Positions 1-5,513 of a stretch of 5,533 nt of DNA are shown here, piece after piece. The translations under genes and the position numbers were made by a program. A model generated the notes under the pieces. It saw only the letters and a program-made list of their open reading frames with translations, did no database searches and was not told the origin of the DNA. This DNA comes from Thermoplasmata archaeon (GTDB taxonomy: Archaea > Thermoplasmatota > Thermoplasmata > UBA184), in contig JASHXN010000206.1 of assembly GCA_030043505.1 (NCBI GenBank), positions 1-5,533 of the forward strand. Direction: 5' to 3'. The number at the start of each line of letters is the position of its first letter. The first letter of the stretch is position 1.

Positions 1-2
1 TG

Positions 3-302
3 TTCGCCGGGTTGCACCTGTACTACGGGACGACGTACGGCGCGGCGGCGCCGTTGATCTTCCCGATGCTGTTCTTCGTCGGGTTCGCGTTCGCGGCGAC
101 GTACCGTTCGAGCGGAGGCAACCTCGTCGTCCCGGCGGCGCTGCACGGAACGTACGACGCGGCGGCGTACCTGACCCTCGTCTCCGTGGACGCCGGCCTG
201 GCCGTGCGGTACGGCTCCCTTCTGCTGGGGGCGGTCGTCGGGTTGCTCTACTACCTCTCGACCCTGCCGCAGGACCCGGGCGGCCCAGGCCCAGTTTCCT
301 GA
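3..302 (+). CDS. CPBP (CAAX/Abi-type) intramembrane protease, C-terminal fragment, 5' end outside window
   Basis: The reading frame is open from the left edge to a TGA at 300-302, so only about the last 99 residues are present. Two signatures of CPBP-family intramembrane endopeptidases are visible: an FxxxH motif (FAGLH) at the very start and an HxxxD motif (HGTYD) about 47 residues later. The family's third signature, the EExxxR motif that supplies the catalytic glutamate, would lie upstream of the window and cannot be checked. Three hydrophobic stretches fit membrane helices: one after FAGLH (around APLIFPMLFFVGFAF), one around the second histidine, and one near the C-terminus (GSLLLGAVVGLLYYL). 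The protein ends in a short Pro/Gly-rich tail. Family members cleave within the membrane; some are CAAX-prenyl proteases and others act in bacteriocin immunity, so the substrate cannot be inferred here. The next gene starts 50 bp downstream and appears to have its own promoter. Confidence 0.85.
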   Translation, partial: FAGLHLYYGTTYGAAAPLIFPMLFFVGFAFAATYRSSGGNLVVPAALHGTYDAAAYLTLVSVDAGLAVRYGSLLLGAVVGLLYYLSTLPQDPGGPGPVS

Positions 303-323
303 CGGGCCCCGACAGCGTCAGGG

Positions 324-330
324 TCATCTA
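324..330 (+). promoter_or_regulatory. Weak TATA-like box for the CoA-binding/bactofilin-like operon
   Basis: TCATCTA stands in otherwise GC-only surroundings and is centred about 26 bp upstream of the ATG at 353. That is the spacing of an archaeal TATA box from a transcript that begins at the start codon. Two GGGCCC palindromes flank it (304-309 and 332-337). No Shine-Dalgarno precedes the ATG, which fits leaderless initiation. The match to a consensus TATA box is poor, so the call rests mainly on spacing. Confidence 0.4.
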
Positions 331-352
331 CGGGCCCGCGTGCCCCCGCCCG

Positions 353-799
353 ATGAACCCCCCCGACGACGTGCTCCGCCAACTCCTCACGGGTGCGAGC
401 ACGATCGCGATCGTCGGTCTCTCGGAGAAGCCCGACCGCGACTCGAACGGGATCGCGCGGTACTTCCAGAGCCACGGCTACCGGATCGTTCCGATCAATC
501 CGGCGGTCGCGGAGATCCTGGGCGAACGCTCGTACGCCACGCTGACCGAGATCCCCCCGGAGGTCCGCGTCGACCTCGCGGTGGTCTTCCGGCGGCCGGA
601 CGCGGTGCCGGCGATCGTCGACGAGGCGATCGGGCGAGGGATCCCGGCGGTCTGGATGCAGCTCGGGATCGCGCATCCCGAGTCCGCCGCGAAGGCACGA
701 GCCCGGGGCCTCCTCGTCGTTGAGGACGCGTGTGCGATGACCGCCCACCGACGGCTCCAGGTACCCCCCAAGCGACCGGAGGCGCGGCATGGCGGCTAG
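353..799 (+). CDS. CoA-binding domain protein, YccU-like Rossmann fold (148 aa)
   Basis: This is a small, soluble, single-domain protein of the CoA_binding_2/YccU family, which shares the nucleotide-binding fold of the succinyl-CoA synthetase alpha-subunit N-terminus. Visible family features in order are IAIVGLSEKPDRDS (residues 18-31, strand plus phosphate-binding loop), the strand and turn YRIVPINP (43-50), LGERSYATLTEIP (56-68), the strand VDLAVVFRRPD (73-83), VWMQLG (100-105), and the C-terminal VVEDAC segment (122-127) carrying the conserved Cys. The usual length is about 135-150 residues, so it is complete. The start is the only ATG/GTG/TTG in frame after the preceding gene, and it has no Shine-Dalgarno. 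The stop TAG lies within GCTAGC, and the gene overlaps the next one by 11 bp, so the two are probably co-transcribed. CoA binding is known for the fold, but the physiological role of these stand-alone proteins is unsettled. It might act as a CoA- or acyl-CoA-responsive partner of its neighbour; that is speculation. Confidence 0.93.
   Translation: MNPPDDVLRQLLTGASTIAIVGLSEKPDRDSNGIARYFQSHGYRIVPINPAVAEILGERSYATLTEIPPEVRVDLAVVFRRPDAVPAIVDEAIGRGIPAVWMQLGIAHPESAAKARARGLLVVEDACAMTAHRRLQVPPKRPEARHGG
778..782 (+). promoter_or_regulatory. Shine-Dalgarno GGAGG for the bactofilin-like gene
   Basis: GGAGG ends 6 nt before the ATG at 789, inside the last codons of the CoA-binding gene. It is the only strong ribosome binding site seen before any start in this window. 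It fixes the start of the downstream gene at 789 rather than at the in-frame GTG codons at 900 and 903. It also fits the archaeal pattern in which internal operon genes use Shine-Dalgarno sites while first genes are leaderless. Confidence 0.7.
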
Positions 800-1583
800 C
801 GCGAGCGCGGCTCCCCCGGTCGTCGTCGCCGCGAGCCCGCCCGCGAGTGGGGGGCGTCGGGGGGCGATCGTCGATCGGAACTCCGCCCGGCGAGACTCCG
901 TGGTGGCGCCCCGGTGGGACGCTCGCGGCATCGTACGCATCGATCACGACGTTCAGGTAGGGCAGGCCTCGCTCGACGGGACTACCGTCGTCGGCGGCCG
1001 GCTCGCGAGCGGGCAGCTACGCTCTCGGGGGTCGCTCGAGGTGCGCGGTCCTCTCGAAGTCCAGCGCGAGTTCGACCACCGAGGAGTGCTGGAAGCGTCC
1101 GGCCCGGTCCGGGTCGGGTCCGCGTCGTGGGACGGCACCGCCCGGATCGGAGGGGATCTCGCCGCCGCGTCCGTACTCCGGGTCGCCGGATCGTTGCGGG
1201 CGAACCGCGTGGCCGCCGCCTTGGTCCGGCTTCGAGGTACGGCGACGGTTGCGGGCCTGCTCACGGCGACCTCCCTGGACGCCGAGCTCTCCGGGGATAG
1301 CGCCTTCGACGAAGTGCACGCGCACGACGTGAGGATCGCCGGACCGGTCCCGAACCCGGTGCGGTGGGCCCTCGGCATGGAGACGAACGTCACGGTCGGC
1401 CGGATCGAAGCGGAGTCGGTCGATCTCGTCGCGGTGCGCGCGGGGTTCGTCCGGGCCCCCGCGATCACCCTGGGGCCGGCCGCGCACCTGGTCGCTTACG
1501 AGGGACGGATCGTCCGGGCCCATCCCAGCAGCCGGGTAGGTCCCGAGTCGTGGAGCCGGCCCCCCGCCGGACTCCGGCGCTGA
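789..1583 (+). CDS. Bactofilin-like (polymer-forming cytoskeletal) beta-helix protein (264 aa)
   Basis: The central part has a regular six-residue repeat. Gly occurs at residues 75, 81, 87, 99 and 105, and a hydrophobic residue two positions after each hexad start (L77, L83, L89, F95, L101, V107). The same style continues less strictly to about residue 185 and again at about 201-242. Short repeats of this kind fold as a beta-helix, and the overall look (G-x-L-x-V-x turns, no enzyme motifs) is that of bactofilins, which in bacteria polymerise into cytoskeletal filaments or scaffolds. Residues 1-45 are Ala/Pro/Arg-rich and probably disordered. A basic, Pro-containing tail follows the helix (about 243-264). 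There is no signal peptide or membrane segment, so it is presumably cytoplasmic. The GGAGG at 778-782 and the 11-bp overlap with the CoA-binding gene indicate coupled translation. Alternatives are another beta-helix protein such as a hexapeptide-repeat protein, but the acyltransferase catalytic His context is not evident. Family assignment is moderate; cytoskeletal function is inferred. Confidence 0.72.
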   Translation: MAASASAAPPVVVAASPPASGGRRGAIVDRNSARRDSVVAPRWDARGIVRIDHDVQVGQASLDGTTVVGGRLASGQLRSRGSLEVRGPLEVQREFDHRGVLEASGPVRVGSASWDGTARIGGDLAAASVLRVAGSLRANRVAAALVRLRGTATVAGLLTATSLDAELSGDSAFDEVHAHDVRIAGPVPNPVRWALGMETNVTVGRIEAESVDLVAVRAGFVRAPAITLGPAAHLVAYEGRIVRAHPSSRVGPESWSRPPAGLRR

Positions 1584-1586
1584 GCC

Positions 1587-1600
1587 CGTCCGCCCGGACG
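1587..1600. repeat. Perfect inverted repeat CGTCCG-CC-CGGACG between the operon and ileS
   Basis: Two 6-bp arms separated by 2 bp start 4 nt after the TGA of the bactofilin-like gene. They end 2 nt before the TTTATG box of ileS, so the repeat covers the expected position of the BRE element. It could be an operator for a dimeric regulator or a hairpin ending the upstream transcript. The following run of only three T residues makes a classic T-tract terminator weak. A 2-nt loop is too tight for RNA, so about 4-5 bp would pair. Confidence 0.5.
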
Positions 1601-1602
1601 CC

Positions 1603-1608
1603 TTTATG
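1603..1608 (+). promoter_or_regulatory. ileS: TATA-like box of ileS (leaderless promoter)
   Basis: CTTTATG is the only A/T-rich stretch in this gap, and TTTATG is centred about 27 bp before the ATG at 1633. This is the archaeal TATA-to-start spacing for a transcript beginning at the initiation codon. The upstream ATG at 1606 is part of this box, so it would not be contained in the mRNA. Confidence 0.6.
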
Positions 1609-1632
1609 GGCCCCGCCCCGGTCGACCGGCCG

Positions 1633-4608
1633 ATGGACGGGGAGCCGGACGGCGCGGGAGGGTTCTCGGCCCGCGACGCCGAGCGCCGCGTCGCCGAGTA
1701 CTGGCAGCGGACGGAGGTCCCCGCCCGGGTCGTCGCCGGGCCGGCCGACGGACCGGTGTTCCGCTTTTGCGAGGGGCCGCCGACCGCGAACGGCCCCCCC
1801 CACATCGGCCACCTCGTCTCGCGCGTCCTCAAGGACGTTCAGCTTCGCTACCGGCGTCAGCGCGGCGATCGGATCCTGACCTCGAAGGCCGGCTGGGATT
1901 GCCACGGCCTCGCGGTCGAGATCGAGATCGAGAAGCGCCACGGCCTTCGCTCGCACCGGGACATCGAGGCGTTCGGGGTGGAGAAGTTCTGCAACGACTG
2001 CCGGGCCGACACGCTCCGCGTGGCCGCGGCGTGGGAGCTGATGAGCGGCCGCCTCGGCTACTGGCTCGACTACGCCCAGCCGTACCGGACGATGGACGCG
2101 CCGTACATCGAGAGCGTCTGGTGGTCGCTGCGGCAGCTGTTCGACCGGGGGTTGCTGGAGAAGGGACACTACGTGCTCCCCTACTGCCCGCGGTGCGAGA
2201 CAACGCTCAGCTCGCACGAGGTCGCCCAGGGGTATCGAGACGCCTCCGACCCGTCGGTCACGGTACGCTTCCCGCTTGCCGACCCCGGGCCCGCCCGCCG
2301 CTCGCTGCTCGTCTGGACGACGACGCCGTGGACGCTCCCGGCGAACCTGCTGCTGGCGGTCCGGGCCGACCTCGAGTACGCGGTGGTCCGCCTGGACGAC
2401 GGGGAGGAGGTCGTCCTCGCCGATGCGGCGCGGAACCGCTACGTGCCGGCCGGGGCCGCGGTCGTCGAACGGTTCCTCGGTCGCGAGCTCGTCGGACGGC
2501 GCTACGAGCCGCCGTTCCCCGGGGGTCCGACGTCGGCGAACCGCTGGCAGGTCGTGGCGGACGATTTCGTCCAGGTGGAGGAAGGGACCGGGATCGTGCA
2601 CATCGCCCCGAGCTTCGGCCCGGACGACTACCGCGTCGGCCAGCGGGAGGGCGTCGGGGTCTTCGACCCGCTCGACAGCCGCGGCCGGTTCACGGACGCC
2701 GTCCCGCTCGTCCGGGGCAAGTCGTTCAAGGGCGCCGACCCGGTCCTCCTCGAGGAGCTGCGCCGGACGGGCCGGTTGTTCCGGTCCGAGACGATCACGC
2801 ACACGTACCCGTTCTGCTGGCGGTGCGACTCCGCGCTGCTCTACCGGGCGATCGACTCGTGGTTCGTCCGCACCTCGAAGGTTACGGAGCAGCTGGTCGC
2901 GAACAATCGGAAGGTGACCAGGGTCCCCGCCCACCTGCGGGACGGCCGGTTCGGCAACTTCCTCACGGAGGCGAAGGATTGGGCGCTCTCGCGCAGCCGC
3001 TACTGGGGGACGCCGCTCCCGATCTGGGTCTGTCCGGACGGCCACCCGACGTGCGTCGGGAGCTTCGAAGAGCTCGGCCGCCTCCGCGGCGCCCCGCTGG
3101 GGCCCGGGTTCGACCCGCATCGCGTCGGCGTCGACCCGATCGTCCTGCCGTGCGGCACGTGCGCGCAGCCGGCGCGGCGCGAACCGTACACGATCGACGC
3201 CTGGTACGACAGCGGTTCGGCGCCGTTCGCGCAGGTCCACTACCCGTTCGAGCCCGGCCCGTTCGACCCGGCGCGGCCGCTCGATTACGTCGCGGAGGGG
3301 ATCGACCAGACCCGCGGCTGGTACTACACGATGCTCGTGCTCGCGACGGCGCTGTTCGGGCGGCCCGCCTTCACCGCGTCGCTGACGAACGACATGGTCC
3401 TGGACGACTCCGGCCGCAAGATGTCGAAGTCGAAGGGGAACGCGATCGAGCCGCTCCAGTTCCTGGAGACGGTCGGCCCCGACGCCGCGCGGTGGGGGTT
3501 CCTGTCGCTCGACTTCACGGCGGCGATGCGCGTCAGCACCGCCGAGATCGCGAAATCCGCGCACCGCACCGTCACGACCCTCGGGCACGCGGTCGCGTTC
3601 CACCTCGCCAACGCGCGGGAGGATCACCTACCCCCGGCGCACGCCCGCCCGCCCGCGGCCGACCCGCTCGACCGCTGGCTCCTCTCCCGACTCGAGGGGA
3701 CGCGGACGGCCGTGGAAGCGTCGCTCGAGTCGTTCGACCTGCGCCCCGGGGCGGTCGCGGTCCGGGCGTTCGTCGACGACCTGTCGGTGTGGTACCTGCG
3801 ACGCTCGCGGCCCCGCTTCTGGGGCGAGGCGGGCCCCGGCGCCCGGGCGGACGCCCACGCGTGCCTGTCGTACGTCCTCGCCGGGCTCGCCCGGACGATC
3901 GCGCCGCTCGTGCCGTACCTCGCCGAATGGGTGCACCAGGAGGTCGGCGAGCGCGGGTTCACGTCCGCCGAGACGTCCGTCCACCTGAGCGGCTGGCCCG
4001 GTCCGCTGGCCGACCGAGATCTTCCCCTCGAGGCGGCGATGGAACGGCTCCGAAAGACCGTCGAACTCGGCCGCGCGCTGCGGCAGCGCGCCGGCGTGAA
4101 ATCCCGGATCCCGCTCCCCGAACTTCGGCTCTTCGGAGAGGAGGGCTCGGCCGACCCGGTCCTCGGCACCGACGGCGACCGGCTGCTCGCGGACGAGTTG
4201 AACGTCCGGAAGATCGTCCGCTCCGCGGGACCCGCAGCCCTCCCCTCCGACGTCTGGGTGTCCGAGGAGCGGGACGGGAAGCCGGTCGCGGCGCTCTCCC
4301 GCGCCCCTACCCCCGAGCTGCTCGAAGAAGGGTGGTACCGGGAGGTGAGCCGCCGCTTGCAGCAACGGCGCAAGGAGCTGCGGCTGCGCTACAACGAACC
4401 GGTCGAGCTGATCGTCAGCGCGACGCCCCCGTTGCTGCCGGTGCTGGAGCGCCGGCGAGAGGAGCTCGGACGGGCGCTCCTCGCCCCGGACCCGCGCGTC
4501 ACCGGAATGCCGCTTTCGCCGGCCGACGACGTGCAGAGCTGGGAGTTCGAGGGGGTCCGCTGTTCGGCGATCGTCCGGCCGATTCCTACCGGTGCCCGAG
4601 GGAGCTAG
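1633..4608 (+). CDS. ileS: Isoleucyl-tRNA synthetase (class I), archaeal/eukaryotic type
   Basis: The enzyme charges tRNA-Ile with isoleucine in the cytoplasm. Numbered from the ATG at 1633 (991 aa), motifs in order are: PHIGH (56-60) in the Rossmann ATP site; GWDCHGLAVE (88-97), isoleucine pocket; a CxxC at 185/188; WTTTPWTLPAN (228-238) and GTGIVHIAP...DDY (about 318-333), the CP1 editing domain that hydrolyses Val-tRNA-Ile; CxxC at 395/398; further Cys at 467, 474, 507 and 510, possible zinc ligands; AWYDSG (523-528); EGIDQTRGWYYT (555-566); KMSKS (596-600); and an anticodon-binding helical domain from about 675, including WYLRRSRPRFW (720-730). A C-terminal appendix follows, typical of the archaeal/eukaryotic type. 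Archaeal IleRS usually has about 1,030-1,060 residues, so this one is slightly compact but has all core motifs. An ATG at 1606 would add nine residues but lies inside the TATA-like box, so 1633 is preferred. Third codon positions are almost all G or C. The stop overlaps that of the convergent AMMECR1 gene. Confidence 0.98.
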   Translation: MDGEPDGAGGFSARDAERRVAEYWQRTEVPARVVAGPADGPVFRFCEGPPTANGPPHIGHLVSRVLKDVQLRYRRQRGDRILTSKAGWDCHGLAVEIEIEKRHGLRSHRDIEAFGVEKFCNDCRADTLRVAAAWELMSGRLGYWLDYAQPYRTMDAPYIESVWWSLRQLFDRGLLEKGHYVLPYCPRCETTLSSHEVAQGYRDASDPSVTVRFPLADPGPARRSLLVWTTTPWTLPANLLLAVRADLEYAVVRLDDGEEVVLADAARNRYVPAGAAVVERFLGRELVGRRYEPPFPGGPTSANRWQVVADDFVQVEEGTGIVHIAPSFGPDDYRVGQREGVGVFDPLDSRGRFTDAVPLVRGKSFKGADPVLLEELRRTGRLFRSETITHTYPFCWRCDSALLYRAIDSWFVRTSKVTEQLVANNRKVTRVPAHLRDGRFGNFLTEAKDWALSRSRYWGTPLPIWVCPDGHPTCVGSFEELGRLRGAPLGPGFDPHRVGVDPIVLPCGTCAQPARREPYTIDAWYDSGSAPFAQVHYPFEPGPFDPARPLDYVAEGIDQTRGWYYTMLVLATALFGRPAFTASLTNDMVLDDSGRKMSKSKGNAIEPLQFLETVGPDAARWGFLSLDFTAAMRVSTAEIAKSAHRTVTTLGHAVAFHLANAREDHLPPAHARPPAADPLDRWLLSRLEGTRTAVEASLESFDLRPGAVAVRAFVDDLSVWYLRRSRPRFWGEAGPGARADAHACLSYVLAGLARTIAPLVPYLAEWVHQEVGERGFTSAETSVHLSGWPGPLADRDLPLEAAMERLRKTVELGRALRQRAGVKSRIPLPELRLFGEEGSADPVLGTDGDRLLADELNVRKIVRSAGPAALPSDVWVSEERDGKPVAALSRAPTPELLEEGWYREVSRRLQQRRKELRLRYNEPVELIVSATPPLLPVLERRREELGRALLAPDPRVTGMPLSPADDVQSWEFEGVRCSAIVRPIPTGARGS
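4605..4608. other. CTAG shared by two convergent stop codons
   Basis: The plus-strand TAG at 4606-4608 ends ileS, and the minus-strand TAG read from 4607 to 4605 ends the AMMECR1 gene. The palindrome CTAG serves both. There is no intergenic space, and no T-rich tract is seen next to it on either strand, so termination signals must lie within the opposing gene. Confidence 0.9.
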
Positions 4609-5243
4609 CCCGTGCCCGTTCGCCCCCGGCTTCGAGCGACCCGGAGTTCGTGCGCGCGTTCGACCGGGCCCTCGGGGCTCCGCTCGCGGAACGCCTCAGT
4701 CGTGAACCGGAACACCTGGGCGCGGGCCGACCGCCAAGAGGCCCGCGCGAGGCCGGCCTTCTCACACACCCCGTCGAGGAACCGGACCGCGTCCCACCCC
4801 TGCTCGGGGGCGACTTGGGGGAGGAGCAGCCCGCTCGCGCCGCCCGACTCGATGACGAGGCCATCACGGCCGACGACAATCTCCCCGGGCCGCCCTTCCA
4901 CCCCAACGGCCACGAAGTCGCTTAGAACGGAGACCTCCGCCAGGAGTGTGGAGAGCTCGGCGGCCGTAACGGGAGGGAATCGGGGATCGTCCAGTGCGGC
5001 GGCGACCGCGGCCTCGGCCAGGCCTCGGCCAAGCGGAAGTATGGGTCGGGGAAATCCAACGCATCCGCGTAGATCGTGCCCGTGGTTCGTGTACCAGGTA
5101 ACAAAGACACCCCGCCGTTCGCGGAGCAGGTGAGAGGTATCGTCTCCAGGAAAAGCTGCAGCAGAAGTCGCACCCCCTAGGGCCGCCACAACGGCTTGCC
5201 GGGCGATGCGAACGAGCCGAGACCCGTCTGACTCGTCGACCAT
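4605..5243 (-). CDS. AMMECR1-domain protein (212 aa)
   Basis: The conserved AMMECR1 motifs are all present in order: LRGCVG (58-63, the family hallmark), AALDDPRFPPV (82-92), LAEVSVLS (101-108), VVGRDGLVIESG (123-134), GLLLPQVAPEQGWD (138-151), C160, KAGL (163-166 region), W170, and FRFTTEAFRE (178-187). The domain fills most of the protein; about 22 basic residues form an extra C-terminal tail. The family occurs in nearly all archaea and eukaryotes, and in many bacteria near MEMO and radical SAM genes. Its biochemical activity is not established; human AMMECR1 is linked to a developmental syndrome. Here neither MEMO nor a radical SAM gene is adjacent within the window. The ATG at 5243 has no Shine-Dalgarno and lies about 27 bp from a TATA-like AATCTATG, suggesting a leaderless mRNA. 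Codons near the 5' end are much less GC-biased at the third position (about 57% in the first 50 codons) than those in ileS or later in this gene. It converges with ileS with overlapping stops. Confidence 0.96.
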   Translation of the reverse strand: MVDESDGSRLVRIARQAVVAALGGATSAAAFPGDDTSHLLRERRGVFVTWYTNHGHDLRGCVGFPRPILPLGRGLAEAAVAAALDDPRFPPVTAAELSTLLAEVSVLSDFVAVGVEGRPGEIVVGRDGLVIESGGASGLLLPQVAPEQGWDAVRFLDGVCEKAGLARASWRSARAQVFRFTTEAFRERSPEGPVERAHELRVARSRGRTGTG

Positions 5244-5266
5244 GCCATGAGGAGCGAAGGGACCCG

Positions 5267-5274
5267 CATAGATT
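5267..5274 (-). promoter_or_regulatory. TATA-like box of the AMMECR1 gene
   Basis: On the minus strand AATCTATG is centred about 27 bp before the ATG at 5243. The spacing matches the ileS box, and the core shares ATCTA with the element at 326-330. No Shine-Dalgarno lies between it and the start. The surrounding sequence is less GC-rich, which makes chance matches more likely here than in the ileS gap. Confidence 0.5.
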
Positions 5275-5451
5275 CTTCCGGCATCTGGAGTTTGCTCCCA
5301 TCTCCATTCATACCGCCGAATCTGTCACCCGGACGGGAGCCGTCTGCTCGCGCTGTGACGTAGTTAGTCCCGTTGTCCAGATCTCGTCGCGTACTAGACA
5401 CCGTCCAGCAGTGCCCGCCTCTCGCGCGTACTCAGGCGCGCCAAGGCCCAG

Positions 5452-5513
5452 CGGCGGCAACTCAGTGGGTCCGCCGGAGGCGTACGGTTTCTACGCCAGG
5501 GAATCTGGGATTC
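5452..5513. repeat. Three adjacent perfect inverted repeats, possible structured RNA
   Basis: CGGCGG/CCGCCG (5452-5457 with 5471-5476), GGCGTA/TACGCC (5479-5484 with 5492-5497) and GAATC/GATTC (5501-5505 with 5509-5513) follow each other with only 2-3 nt between them. A fourth hairpin (5423-5440) lies just upstream. Short GC-rich hairpins are common by chance, but the second and third stems contain A/T pairs and the packing is tight. The strand is undetermined because perfect repeats fold on both. Confidence 0.3.

Noticed and set aside
251..940. Minus-strand frames of 229 and 150 codons opposite the CoA-binding gene
   Set aside because: The plus-strand frame encodes a clear YccU-like protein; the minus-strand products are Arg/Pro-rich with no family features.
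1465..3627. A 720-codon open frame on the minus strand opposite ileS
   Set aside because: It is antisense to unmistakable ileS coding sequence; such long shadow frames are expected where third codon positions are nearly all G or C. The product is Arg/Pro/Ala low-complexity with no recognisable domain.
1767..4925. A 1052-codon open frame on the plus strand in another phase over ileS
   Set aside because: It lies in a different frame across the conserved IleRS motifs and runs into the antisense of the AMMECR1 gene; the translation is Arg-rich repetitive sequence typical of GC-rich shadows.
5011..5031. 11-bp tandem duplication (GCCTCGGCCA twice)
   Set aside because: It falls within the AMMECR1 coding region, encodes the ordinary conserved GLAEAA helix and is explained by repeated Leu-Ala-Glu-Ala codons.
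5177..5401. A 74-codon minus-strand frame upstream of and overlapping the AMMECR1 start
   Set aside because: It has no recognisable domain and no Shine-Dalgarno, and it overlaps the better-supported AMMECR1 frame; treated as chance.
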